Part shown: positions 49,243 through 58,627 of the stretch, one piece after another
Layout: every line of letters begins with the position of its first letter
Position numbering within the stretch: position 1 is the first letter of the stretch
Assembly (NCBI GenBank): GCA_905221605.1
Contig: CAJNDS010001668.1
Span: 732,276-794,275 of the forward strand
Source: Symbiodinium natans
Taxonomy: Eukaryota > Sar > Dinophyceae > Suessiales > Symbiodiniaceae
DNA length: 62,000 nt
Reading direction: 5' to 3'
Notes under the pieces: model-generated
Databases searched by the model: none
Told to the model about the DNA's origin: nothing
Seen by the model: the letters and a program-made list of their open reading frames with translations, nothing else
Translations under genes and position numbers: made by a program

Positions 49243-49470
49243 TACGGGGGGCAACCGAAGGAGGACAGGGAACAAAACAGTCAGCCCCAACAGAAGCCCT
49301 TGATTCCCCTGGAACAACCGAAGACAAAACCCAAAGCACAACCAAACACACCTTTTCCGTAGGGCGCATTGCCCACGTTTCTTGAGCCTTGAGCCAAAAA
49401 TATCCGGGTTCATTGACCCCTTCAACTCCCATCACCAACTCTTTTCTACAATACCAGTTGCAGCTCCGCA
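49243..49470 (-). repeat. 5-prime LTR
   Basis: 228 bp, TACGGGGGGCAACC to GCAGCTCCGCA on the plus strand. It is followed outside by TTTAGGG units and the host exon at 49504. It differs from the 3-prime LTR by about 30 changes, by eye. Confidence 0.85.
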
Positions 49471-49503
49471 TAGGGTTTAGGGTTTAGGGTTTAGGGCCCC
49501 TAG

Positions 49504-49620
49504 TCTTGCGATGCCATGCTCCGAGTCTATAAAACTTCTGGAGTGGAACTTCTGGCTTTGGCCCCGGACCTTGTGAGCGATCTGACTGTCGGAGCTCTCA
49601 AGGAAGGCCTGCGTGCGCAG
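49504..49620 (+). CDS. ankyrin gene 1, exon after the retrotransposon
   Basis: Thirty-nine codons in phase 0 at both ends: DAMLRVYKTSGVELLALAPD, then LVSDLTVGALKEGLRAQ, before TAGCTC. It lies only 33 bp from the LTR. No family recognised; helical and Leu-rich, possibly already repeat-like. Confidence 0.6.
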
Positions 49621-49660
49621 TAGCTCAGCTTAAGCTCTAGACCCTAGACCCTAAACCCTA

Positions 49661-51000
49661 CAAGTACGGGCCCCTTAGTTATAAGTAAGTTATGTTAGCT
49701 ATAACTGCATAAGTTGACTTATAATTAAGTTATGTTGAAAGTTAGCAGAGGAGTTATAACTCACTTATAGCCCAAGTTATAACTTCCGTAACTTGTATCG
49801 CTCTTGATTTTGGTATGGTTTTTCAATCCAGCATTCGATTTAAGCAAAATATCATCATCCAAGGAAGCAGTCTCTTGGCCACGCTATCGGTCATTTTTTT
49901 CGGGCGAACTCGCTTTTGTAATGTACACATTCTATGGGATGCAGAAAATTTCGCCTCGCGAGCGGGGCAGCTGTGCTCTCCGAGCTCATCGCTTCGGCCA
50001 TCTTGCGGCCAAGAAAGGGGGATCGGAGCAGTCCCTGAAGCGAACCTCTACGCCTCGAGCTGGAGCGGCTTCGAACACGCGGCGCACCACAACAAAAACA
50101 AGCAGCAGGGTAACTTTCAAGGAAAAACACCCGGATACACCCGGATACACATGTATCTGACGCATGTTTGGGCAAAAAAGGCCCGAGACACGCGTGTCCG
50201 ATTGAATTTCGGAAAAAATGCTCCCGATACACGTGTATCCAGCCGCCCGGGGCGCGGGATACACGCGTATCGGGCAGGCGGGAGGCGCCGCGGCCCGACA
50301 CAAAAAAACACAAACAGACACAAATTGATACACGTGTATCCGCGCGTTTCCGGCCCGCCCGCCCCACCAAATACACGCGTGTCGGGCTGATTTTTCGGGA
50401 AAATGCTGCGGATACATGTGTATCTGGCCGCCGGGCTGCCGGATACGAGTGTATCCGGCCATTTTCCCCGTGGCGCGCCCTCTTGGCTTCGTTTTTCAAA
50501 TGGCTTCTTGACGTGTGCGCGTCGCATAGTTTCGGTGCTATTGCTGGCTCTCGAGTCTTGCTTAGACAACTTGTCAGTTTCATTATGCACACAATATTGT
50601 GACTGAATCTTATAGATTAGTACCGGAAATGTGTGTGCTCGTAAAAGATTTGCATTTCTTTGGGTTTTTGCTGCGAGTCCATATTCTACGCATGATAGAA
50701 AATCATATTAAAACATTCTTTTCAAAACATATCATGAGTGAAACATGTTATATGTATACTTCCGAAGAAGCAACCTATTTTTTTTAGAATTCACTTTTTT
50801 TTGGTGCAACTTCTGTAACTTCTTTGCAACTTCGAGCTAACTTCTTGAACTTGAAACCCATAACATGACTTATAACTGGTAACTATGGCTATAACTCTCG
50901 CACGAAGTTATCAGAGTTAGACCAACTTATAAAGCAACTTGTCAGACTCATAAAATGGGTTAAAACTAAAACCATACTATAACTGAGGGGCCCGTACTTG
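49661..51000. mobile_element. 1340 bp terminal-inverted-repeat element, TA target duplication
   Basis: The left end CAAGTACGGGCCCCTTAGTT and right end (inverse) CAAGTACGGGCCCCTCAGTT match 22 of 23 bases. TA at 49659-49660 and 51001-51002 flanks it, inside CCCTA|TAAACCC, so removing the element and one TA restores CCCTAAACCC. Subterminal zones on both sides carry many AGTTATAAC/GTTATA motifs. No transposase frame is present, so it is non-autonomous. The TA duplication fits Tc1/mariner-type or related transposases. Confidence 0.85.
50130..50460. repeat. eight palindromes in two 184 bp tandem units
   Basis: GATACACGTGTATC-type palindromes lie at about 50144, 50187, 50226, 50258, 50327, 50371, 50411 and 50441. 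Positions 50185-50275 align with 50369-50460, so a four-palindrome unit was duplicated. Perfect 12-14 bp examples: GACACGCGTGTC (50187), GATACACGTGTATC (50226, 50327). Overlapping long frames on both strands (DTRVSG, RIHVYP) merely translate the repeat. Confidence 0.85.
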
Positions 51001-51199
51001 TAAACCCTAAACCCTACACCCTAAACCCTAAACCCTAAACCCCGGGATATTTCACACATTCTCCCTCAATGGCCTTAGAGTAGGCTCAAGAGGCCCTAAG
51101 CCCCAAACCCTGGATCCGATGTAGGGACTCCTTTCCGAAGAAACCGGTCCCAAAGCCCCAAACCTGGGAATCTGATTTAGGACGCTTTTCAGAGGTTTG

Positions 51200-51285
51200 C
51201 AAGGCCCTAAACCCTAAACCCTAAACCCTAAACCCTAAAGCCTAAACCCTAGACCCTAGACCCTAAACCCTAAACCCTAAACTAA
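51200..51285. repeat. CCCTAAA array
   Basis: About ten heptamers with CCCTAGA variants. Further arrays of the same intron region lie at 51388-51468 (TTTAGGG, after a G16 run) and 51709-51765 (CCCTAAA). No exon was found between 51003 and 51791. Confidence 0.9.
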
Positions 51286-51791
51286 GGCATGGCATCCCTG
51301 TGAGCATGCAGCATCTACTGCAGGGCAGTGCTGTCTCTTGGTAGCCCAGTAGCCTTTGGCCCTTTTGTGTTTGTTGGGGGGGGGGGGGGGTTAGGGTTTA
51401 GGGTTTAGTGTTTAGGGTTTAGGGTTTAGGGTTCAGGGTTTAGGGTTTAGGGTTTAGGGTTTAGGGTTTGGGGCGGTTAAATTAAGACAAAAAACAAGAA
51501 CCAACCCCAAAAAGGGTACTCTACCAAGGACTTGCAAGATTCTCATCGCTTTGTGGTGCCTTTGGATCTGCAACTGCAACTGGGACACAGGGAGGGGGCC
51601 CAGCAACTTGTTATTTTGAGGGTCAGCTTCCTCCATGCCCTGGGCATTCCAAGGTTTACTCTGGGACCCGAAGCTCTATAGACCCTAAACCCTTCAAACA
51701 ACAGCGAGGAACCCTAAACCCTAAACCCTAAACCCTAAACCCTAAACCCTAAACCCTAAACCTTAAACCCTTTTAGTCTCTGGGACCTTAG

Positions 51792-51868
51792 GTATCTGTC
51801 GCCCATAACCGACGCACAGACTCGTCGAGCAGCTGCCAAAGAGCTCGTGGAGTTTGCGGCCCCCTTAG
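51792..51868 (+). CDS. ankyrin gene 1, exon
   Basis: After CCTTAG one frame gives YLSPITDAQTRRAAAKELVE, then FAAPL, before a GTCGGG donor. A second frame is also open but less protein-like. Helical; unrecognised. Confidence 0.5.
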
Positions 51869-51976
51869 GTCGGGCGGTTTAGGGTTTGGGGTTTAGGGTT
51901 TAGGGTTTAGGGTCTAGGGTTTAGGGTTTAGGGTTATCTGTTTCGCAGGGTTATATGTTCTCAAAATAGGGTTCTA

Positions 51977-52212
51977 CTGTTGATGGACAAAATCTTGCAT
52001 GACCCCCTATGTTACACGTGTGCGACGGTTGGCAATCGAGCTCCCCGCGCCCCTCGAATTTCAATGTTGCGTGCGCATATGGGTGATGCAGGATTTCGGT
52101 CATTCACACACATGCAACTTCGAAGCATTGCAAGGACAGCAATGTTAAGATTCAGGGTTTGGAAGGGATGACCTGCATAATAAAAGTGATGCAGGATTTC
52201 GTCCATCAACAG
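51977..52212. mobile_element. 236 bp inverted-repeat element
   Basis: ACTGTTGATGGACAAAATCT at the left is inverted at the right as GATTTCGTCCATCAACAGT (preceded by GATGCAG). An internal GTGATGCAGGATTTCG repeats the arm. The right end touches the 543 bp tandem duplication. Confidence 0.65.
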
Positions 52213-53294
52213 TCTGGAGACTGGCAAGTTTTCGGAAACTCTGGTCTCTATAGTCACGGCTGACCACAGTCAACTGAGGGCCGTGTGTGAGGGGCCAGGA
52301 TGGGGGCAGAAAGTCCGAAATATGGTATTTTTCAAGTTTCAAATTGTTTTTATAGTTTCAAATTAGTTTCCAACCAATTTCAAATTAGTTTCAAAATCCA
52401 GTTGCAAAATCGCTGTTAAGGGGGAACTACAATTTCTGTCCGCGCTTTTTGAAAACCAGGAACCTCTGAGATTCCTTCATTTTTTTGAATTGCGCATAGA
52501 AAAATGCAGTTTCCCCTTAACAGCGAGTTTGCAACTGGATTTTGAAACTATTTTTGAAACTAATTTGAAACTACGGAAACGAATTTGAAACTTGAAAAAC
52601 GCGGCATTTCTGCTCTTTGGCGCTTGGCCACACCCGAGCAAGAGGAGAGCTTAGGCTTGAATCTGCCAAAGGTACATCTCCGACATTCTTCCCAAAAGCC
52701 ATTCCAGCAACAACTCTTGCCAACAAGTCAGTAAATTATCTTGTCCGAGACCAAGTCTGGAGACTGGCAAGTTTTCGGAAACTCTGGTCTCTATAGTCAC
52801 GGCTGACCACAGTCAACTGAGGGCCGTGTGTGAAGGGCCAGGATGGGGGCAGAAAGTCCGAAATATGGTATTTTTCAAGTTTCAAATTGTTTTTATAGTT
52901 TCAAATTAGTTTCCAACCAATTTCAAATTAGTTTCAAAATCCAGTTGCAAAATCGCTGTTAAGGGGGAACTACAATTTCTGTCCGCGCTTTTTGAAAACC
53001 AGGAACCTCTGAGATTCCTTCATTTTTTTGAATTGCGCATAGAAAAATGCAGTTTCCCCTTAACAGCGATTTTGCAACTGGATTTTGAAACTATTTTTGA
53101 AACTAATTTGAAACTACGGAAACGAATTTGAAACTTGAAAAACGCGGCATTTCTGCTCTTTGGCGCTTGGCCACACCCGAGCAAGAGGAGAGCTTAGGCT
53201 TGAATCTGCCAAAGGTACATCTCCGACATTCTTCCCAAAAGCCATTCCAGCAACAACTCTTGCCAACAAGTCAGTAAATTATCTTGTCCGAGAC
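52211..53294. repeat. two near-identical 543 bp tandem copies
   Basis: AGTCTGGAGACTGGCAAG starts copies at 52211 and 52754. The copies differ at only a few positions (for example GTGAGG/GTGAAG and GCGAGT/GCGATT), so the duplication is recent. Each copy contains a foldback: TTTCAAGTTTCAAATTG...GATTTTGCAACTGG arms of about 110 bp around a CTGTTAAGGGGGAACT/AGTTTCCCCTTAACAG stem. Each ends with an exon-like piece (PTTLANKSVNYLVRD). Confidence 0.9.
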
Positions 53295-53361
53295 TGTATC
53301 ACAAATTCTGCTCGGGGTTCTCCCCTAAATCCTAAACCCATGAACTTGCCCCCCCCCTCAG

Positions 53362-53513
53362 GTCATCTCGAAATTGTTCGTCAGCTGTTGGATGGGGTGG
53401 ACATCAATCATAGGGATGCTTCCGGCATGACAGCCCTGTCCATTGCGTCCAGCAAGGGCTTCGTGAAGATGGTCCGTCTGCTTTTGGATGCCGGAGCGGA
53501 TCCAGACATAAAG
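53362..53513 (+). CDS. ankyrin gene 1: two ankyrin repeats, GA donor
   Basis: After CCTCAG the frame encodes GHLEIVRQLLDGVDINHRDA and a second repeat, MTALSIASSKGFVKMVRLLL plus DAGADPDIK. These are canonical ankyrin helices and loop. The exon stops at AAAG before GACTAAG. The next exon begins GACGCC, so the intron is GA-AG with an AGGA repeat at both edges. Ankyrin repeats mediate protein binding; the partner is unknown. Confidence 0.85.
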
Positions 53514-53596
53514 GACTAAGCTACTCTGAACTACCCAAACCTTTAGGGTTTAGGGTTTAGGTTTTAGGGTTTAGGGTTTAGGGTTTAGGGTTCCAG

Positions 53597-53689
53597 GACG
53601 CCTTCAAGTGCACCGCGCTGATGTATGCCTCAGACAGGGGCGATGAAAGAATCGTGCGCCTCTTGCTCAATGCCCGTGCAGATCGACAG
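53597..53689 (+). CDS. ankyrin gene 1: ankyrin repeat exon
   Basis: Thirty-one codons: DAFKCTALMYASDRGDERIV, then RLLLNARADRQ, between TTCCAG and GTGAGG. Direct continuation of the repeat in the previous exon (DIKDAFKCTALMYA). Confidence 0.85.
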
Positions 53690-53817
53690 GTGAGGTTTGT
53701 TCTAAGTCAGTCTCACCTATTAGGGTTGTAAGTGGAGACATTGAGGGGAGCTAGGGGCTGCTTAGGGGCTTTGGAATTTTAGGGTTTAGGGTGTTACTAG
53801 GGGGGGAAAACCCACAG

Positions 53818-53919
53818 GCGTTGGACATGCTGGGCCGTACCGCACTGGTCATCGCCTCCCATCGCCGGCACGAGGATGTGGTGAGCTTGTTGGAGCGCGC
53901 GGGCGGGCGCTGGTTCTGA
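53818..53919 (+). CDS. ankyrin gene 1: last exon with stop
   Basis: ALDMLGRTALVIASHRRHED, then VVSLLERAGGRWF and TGA. It completes one more ankyrin repeat. Splice sites CACAG and (upstream) GTGAGG are canonical. This is the 3-prime end of the gene's coding region. Confidence 0.85.
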   Translation, partial: ALDMLGRTALVIASHRRHEDVVSLLERAGGRWF

Positions 53920-54085
53920 GGCTGCATGCCTTCGCTATCTCGAGAGGCCTTCTCTCTCTCGCACGAGGAACTCTGAGAGCTTGCTATTAATTAAGGCCCC
54001 CCCCCCTGAAACCCTAAAGCCTAAGCCCTAAACCCTAAACCCCAAACCCTAAACCCTAATTCAGCGCAAGCCTTTCGTGCAGACC

Positions 54086-54149
54086 ATGTGCGGGGGAAAA
54101 AGGCTTTTTTGGGCTTCGGGGCTGAAGGGGTTCCGGTGCTTTGCCCGCA
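54086..54149 (+). CDS. ankyrin gene 2: probable first exon
   Basis: ATG followed by CGGKRLFWASGLKGFRCFAR, ending in phase 1 at a GTAAGT donor. The next exon (CCAGGCC at 54773) continues the phase as TRPFLPEDDD, which supports this start. About 170 bp separate it from the stop of ankyrin gene 1, in line with tightly spaced tandem genes. Confidence 0.55.
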
Positions 54150-54454
54150 GTAAGTGGAAGCCTTATGGGATTTAGAGTTTAGGGTTTAATCAGGGTAAAA
54201 CCCTAAACCCTAAACCCCTAAACCAAGCCCTACATCTGAAGTTTCTTGGGGCTCCGGGGGCCTCTAGGAAGGGCTTAGAACCCTACGTAAGACTGTGCCC
54301 ACGAACCTTCAAGCATCACAGACTGAACCTACCCTAAAACCTATATACCCTAAGCCCTAAACCTGAAACCCTCAACCTAGACTGCCTTTAGGAACCGTAA
54401 AGTTCTGAGTTGCCCTAAGCCCCTAAGCCCGAAGCCTTTACAAACTGACCCCCC

Positions 54455-54467
54455 CCAACAACAAAAC

Positions 54468-54498
<31 letters not shown>

Positions 54499-54770
54499 AA
54501 ATTAATATATATATATATATATATATTATATTATATATAGAACTGGACCCCAAGATCCCCCCTCCAAAAAAAAGAAATACACAACAAAAAACATAATAAT
54601 ACGAATAGTCATAGTCGTTAAGAATAGGGAAATGGTAATAGGGATAGTGCGAGTCATAGTACTAGTAGTAGTAACAGTATTACTTGCAGCAGTGACAGTA
54701 ACATGGCAATGGTAATGGTAATAGTACTAGTGATAGTATTAGTAATAGTAACAAACACGTGCTGGACCGA
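54455..54770. repeat. (TA)n and degenerate AGT/AAT repeats in intron
   Basis: TA repeats at 54468-54540, followed by degenerate trinucleotide sequence (AGTAGTAGTAAC, ATAGTAATAG) to 54750. No coding. Confidence 0.85.
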
Positions 54771-54772
54771 AG

Positions 54773-54814
54773 CCAGGCCATTCCTGCCGGAAGATGACGA
54801 CCTGTGCCCGGGAG
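54773..54814 (+). CDS. ankyrin gene 2: exon 2
   Basis: Encodes RPFLPEDDDLCPG in phase with exons 1 and 3 (junctions TRPFL and GAKLCAAA). Confidence 0.6.
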
Positions 54815-54876
54815 TTTGGTGCCAGGGTGTCGGGTTTAGGGTGTAAGGTTTAGCTGGAGTTGAGAGTTTTCGAGTG

Positions 54877-54982
54877 TACTTGGATTCCCTGTTGACTTAG
54901 CAAGTAGGGTTAGCAAGGTTGGGGGTATGGTCTTGTCTTGGGGATACAAAGTCGACTTCCTAAGTCAACATAGCTTCAAGTA
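54877..54982. mobile_element. MITE, TACTTGGA family copy
   Basis: TACTTGGATTCCCTGTTGAC faces GTCAACATAGCTTCAAGTA; inverted arms of about 24 bp; 106 bp. Confidence 0.6.
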
Positions 54983-55195
54983 GGGCCCCTAAACCCTAAA
55001 TCCTAAACCCTAAACCCTAAGCCCTAAACCCGAAACCCTAGGTGTAGGGTTTCGACCCCGAGGAGGGCGGTGCGGGTTTCGATGCTTTAGGGCTGTAGGA
55101 GACCCCAGAAAAACCAAACCCTCTGCCCCAAACCTGCGGCCTTTGAGAGCTTTGAAAGGGTTCAGGGTTTAGGGTTTAGGGTTTAAGGTCACGAG

Positions 55196-55247
55196 CGAAA
55201 CTTTGTGCGGCAGCCACAGCTCGACCGGACGTTCTGGAGGAGCCAAG
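55196..55247 (+). CDS. ankyrin gene 2: exon 3
   Basis: Encodes KLCAAATARPDVLEEP, the first half of an ankyrin-like helix pair, after TCACGAG and before GGTTAC. A further exon between this and 56328 is likely because phases do not meet. Confidence 0.6.
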
Positions 55248-55591
55248 GGTTACCTCCTCGGACCCTAAGGTTTCAGGGTTGAGTGTTTAGGGTTTACGGT
55301 TTAGGGTTTAGGGTTTAGGGTTGAGGTGGTGTTTCAGAAGTGCATGGTCCTTTGCCCCTACTTGTAACTCCAAGCTCAACAGATACATAAGTAGTTTAAA
55401 CGAGAATCGGGGAGCCCCGACGAACATCTTTCTCGTCGTGGAAAAATCCTCCCCCCATTCAGCGAGAGCTGCGCCAACGTAGATGGCCCCAAGGCAGTTG
55501 CACACGGAAACGGCCCAACACTCTGAAACCCTAGTCAGGCCCTAGTCGGGGAGGGGGGGTGACGGTCTAGGGTTTAGTGTTGAGAGTGTGG

Positions 55592-55657
55592 GGTGTAAGT
55601 TATATATATATATATATATACATATGTATGTATGTATATATATATATATATATATAG
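55592..55657. repeat. (TA)n microsatellite
   Basis: TA/TATG repeat with a central CATATGTATG. Tyr/Ile frames across it are artefacts. Confidence 0.9.
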
Positions 55658-56327
55658 TTAGTTGGGGTAGATACAGCGCCGCCGTACCAGGGTATAGCCA
55701 GGATCATTTCTACCGCACCCTACCTAACATTCCAAACCTCAAGCCCGAAACTCGACCGGCTCGAGGCATAAACCCAAAACCCTGAACCCAAAGCGCACCC
55801 TCCCCCCAAGTAGGATTTCGGGTTTAGGGTTTAGGCCTTAGGCTTCAGGCTTTAGGGTTTACTTAGGCCCGAGACAGCATGTGTGCGGGGTCCCGTGGAA
55901 CCAGCAGGGCCGGGTTTGGCTCTTCTTTGGGGTTGAAGCAAAGGGTGGAACACCCGCGGATTCACCCATTTCCGGGTTTAGTGTGTAGGGTGTTGGGTGT
56001 GGGGTTTAGGGTTTAGGGTATAGAGTTTAGGATTTAGGGTGTAGGGTTCAGGGTTAGGGGGAGAGAAAGGAGTTGCTTAATAAGTGCGGGAACCCAACAG
56101 CCTCGGGGAGCCCTTCGCGGTCACGAATAGAACCTTATGTGGCCAAAGCACAGCATCTGGTAGGGCAGGGAGGTTTTCAACCCTCAAACTAAACCCTAAA
56201 CCCTCCCTAAATGCTAAACCCTAAGCCTAAACCCTAAACCCTAAACCCTAAACCCTGAACCCTGAACCCTGAACCCTGAAACCTGAAACCCTGAACCCTG
56301 CAATGTCTGAAGCCCGCGCCTGCAGAG

Positions 56328-56378
56328 GAGCTGCTGCTGAAGCCAGTCGACCCCGACTCACCAGCCGCCACTGGTGAG
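56328..56378 (+). CDS. ankyrin gene 2: exon
   Basis: Seventeen codons, ELLLKPVDPDSPAATGE, the end of one ankyrin repeat and the beta-turn of the next. It joins in frame to IRTALEAAAKNG at 57291. Confidence 0.65.
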
Positions 56379-57167
56379 AGCCTTCGACTCCTGGGGATTA
56401 GGATTTATAGGGTTTTGCAGGGTTTGGGGTTTAGGGTTTCGGGTTTAGGGTTCAGGGTACAGGGTTCAGGGTTCAGGGTTTGGGGTTTGCAGGGTTTATG
56501 GGGCTTATAAGGTTATCTTTAGGATTTATAGGCTTGGGGCGTGCAAGATTTCAGGGATGTTTGAGGGATGCTGGGGGGTTTTCGGAATGTCTTTGGGAGA
56601 CTTTAGGGGTGCGTGGTGTTTTTTCTTTAAATGGCTTAGGGTTGAGGGAATCTGTTCTGCAGGGTCAGGATTTGGGGTCTGGAGCTTAGGGGTCGGGTTT
56701 AGGCTTTGGGGCTCAGGGGTTTTAAGGGGGATCTTGGGGCGTAGTTTGTGGGATTTTGGGGGTTGCGGGTTTCTTTGGGTTGGCAGGGTTTGGAGGTTGG
56801 CCTCAGAGGGTTGGGACAAGATTCGGACTGAGTTGAGACAGGGTTTACAGGTTCGGGGTTTGTGCTATGTGTTGTGACTTCGTGGTAGGTTGCAATAAGG
56901 AAGGCTTCGGGGGATTACAGTTTGCGGTTCTTGGGGCGGGCACCTAGGGCCGTCGATTCTGTTGGGGCTTAACGGGGCTTGCCCTTTGAGCTAAATAGGG
57001 TTTGGGGGTGTTAGGGGCTACTTTCTCTCAGGGCTTTTTCTTCGTCTTGAAAATGGGATCAGGGGGCTGAGGGGTTGAATGAGTCTGATTTTAGGCTTTC
57101 AGTTGGGTTTATCTAGGGCTTCGTGCTCCGCGCCTCAACTTTCTTAAAGAGATGCGATGGTTTGTTT

Positions 57168-57280
57168 CTAGGACCGGGAGTAGGCCCTTCTTCCTTTTTT
57201 TAGGGTTTGGGTTCCCTTATAATCCCCTTGAAAACCAAAAAGGGGTACCCTTTTTATTCCTAGGTTACTCTCGGGTCTAG
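57168..57280. mobile_element. MITE, GGACCCAGAGTA family copy 4
   Basis: CTAGGACCGGGAGTAGGCCC faces GGTTACTCTCGGGTCTAG. It ends 10 bp before an ankyrin exon, so its right arm probably supplies the polypyrimidine/acceptor region. Confidence 0.7.
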
Positions 57281-57290
57281 TTTTTGAGAG

Positions 57291-57356
57291 ATCAGGACCG
57301 CCCTGGAAGCGGCTGCCAAGAATGGCGCCGTCTCCTGCGTGCTGTTGCTGCTGGAG
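57291..57356 (+). CDS. ankyrin gene 2: ankyrin repeat exon
   Basis: Twenty-two codons, IRTALEAAAKNGAVSCVLLL plus LE, a classic ankyrin helix-turn-helix, followed by a GC donor. Confidence 0.75.
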
Positions 57357-57395
57357 GCGCCCCGGGGTTTTGGTCAACAGCTCTCGGAGTCCCTA

Positions 57396-57572
57396 TAAAG
57401 CCCTATCAGCCCTATCAGCCCTATAAGCCCTGTAAGCCCTACAAGCCCTATAAGCCCTATAAACCCTATAAACCCTATCATGTAAGCCCTACAAGCCCTG
57501 TAAGCCCTTTAGGCCCTATAAGCCCTATAAGCCCTAAGCCGTAAGCCCTATATGCCTTATAAGCCCTAAGCC
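57396..57572. repeat. AAGCCCTAT 9 bp tandem
   Basis: About fifteen units of AAGCCCTAT and variants (AAGCCCTGT, AAGCCCTAC, AAACCCTAT). A Lys-Pro-Tyr frame across it is a by-product. Confidence 0.9.
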
Positions 57573-57628
57573 CTAGAGACCCTAAACCGCAAACCTGTGC
57601 AAACCCTGAAGCCTCAACCAGCCTGCAG

Positions 57629-57676
57629 CATCAGCCAGCTCGGTTGAGCTGCCAGACGGCGTCATTGATATGCGAG
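57629..57676 (+). CDS. ankyrin gene 2: small exon
   Basis: Encodes SASSVELPDGVIDMR after CTGCAG. It bridges LLLEA and VLAKTEARADMD in frame; the edges are uncertain. Confidence 0.45.
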
Positions 57677-57924
57677 CTTAGGTCATACAAGGGGGTTTAG
57701 GGTTTAGGGTTTAGGGTTTAGGGTTTAGGGCCTGGGGCCTAGGGTTTGTTTGTGTGTCTGGCAGTCAAGGCTTCGGGGATTTCGGGAATGTGATTGGGGG
57801 GAGGGGGTTTAGCGTTTCGGATTTAGGGTTCAGGGTTTAGGGTTTAGGGGTTAGGGGTTTAGGGTTTAGGGTTTGGGGTCTAGGTTTCGGGTTTGGGGTT
57901 TCAGGCTCAGGGGTTTAAATGCAG

Positions 57925-57981
57925 CGTTTTGGCCAAGACCGAGGCACGCGCAGACATGGACGCAGCCGGCTCCGCTGGAGG
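57925..57981 (+). CDS. ankyrin gene 2: ankyrin repeat exon
   Basis: Encodes VLAKTEARADMDAAGSAG, then a GC donor. With the next exon it gives AGGTALQGSSAAGH. Confidence 0.6.
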
Positions 57982-58398
57982 GCGACCTGTCCCAACGAAT
58001 TCCTCAGTTGCGCTAAACCCTTTTAACCCCCAAACCCTAAACCCTAAACCCTATGTGTATGACATTTTTACCTGGTCATAATATGCCCACCCGCACTGGC
58101 GAGTGCAGCCACTCATCAGGCTGCCAAAGTTGACTTATATATCCTAAACTGCCTAAGCCCTGTACCCTGTAAGCCCGAAACCTAAACCAATGTTGACGGT
58201 TGGAATCTGGGATCGGGCTGCAACTCAGTGTACCTGCCCTAAACCCGATCGGCCCAAACAGCGAAGCCCTCAGCCCTAAATCCTAAACCCTCATAAAACC
58301 CTCCAAGGCTCTTTTCAAACCCTGAGTAAGCCCCTTAGTCGCAATCCTTACAAACCCTAAACCCTAAACCCTAAGCCCAAAAGGGCCCTTATGCCAAG

Positions 58399-58496
58399 GA
58401 CAGCCCTGCAAGGGTCTTCGGCCGCTGGCCACACGGAAGTGGTGCGACTGCTGCTTGGGGCTGCGGCGAGTGCGAACCTGGGAGATAAGCGTCTCG
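58399..58496 (+). CDS. ankyrin gene 2: ankyrin repeat exon
   Basis: Encodes TALQGSSAAGHTEVVRLLLG, then AAASANLGDKRL, before GTGAGC. The G-H-T-E-V-V-R-L-L-L signature is unambiguous. Confidence 0.8.
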
Positions 58497-58627
58497 GTGA
58501 GCAGGTTGCAGGAGGGTCTAGGGTTTAGGGCTTAGGGTTTAAGGTAGTTTAGGGTTTCGTGTTTAGGGCTTAGGGTAGTTTAGGGTGCGCGGTTTAGGGT
58601 TCAGGTTGTTTCGGGTTTCGGTTTCAG

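Larger units (their letters stand above)
39566..49470 (-). mobile_element. complete Ty1/copia LTR retrotransposon with extra domains
   Basis: 9905 bp, transcribed right to left. In order: 5-prime LTR (49243-49470), primer-binding site, Gag with CCCH and CCHC fingers, two retropepsin-like units, C5-methyltransferase-like domain, integrase, TET/JBP-like oxygenase domain, reverse transcriptase, RNase H, membrane/Cys-rich tail, polypurine tract, 3-prime LTR. Integrase before RT defines copia. It lies antisense in an intron of the plus-strand gene whose exons are at 39339 and 49504. No matching target-site duplication flanks it (CCCTA at left, TAGGG at right). Three frameshifts separate four long open frames, so this copy is probably not autonomous unless the shifts are assembly errors or recoding sites. 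Confidence 0.93.

Noticed and set aside
50130-50460. CRISPR or integron-like palindromic array
   Set aside because: Spacers are themselves duplicated with the palindromes, no cas-type or integrase gene is near, and the block lies inside a eukaryotic TIR element.
49804-50602. Overlapping frames of 118-233 aa on both strands inside the TA-flanked element
   Set aside because: Their sequence is the palindrome repeat read in six frames (DTRVSG, RIHVYP). No transposase motif (DDE/D) is present.
53160-53361. N-terminal half of the long frame leading into the ankyrin exon at 53362
   Set aside because: The frame crosses a clear polypyrimidine/CAG acceptor. The upstream part belongs to the 543 bp duplication and is probably intronic, although its last segment may be an exon.
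57284-57544. 86 aa frame with Lys-Pro-Tyr repeats
   Set aside because: The first part is a different frame over the ankyrin exon, and the rest is the AAGCCCTAT tandem.
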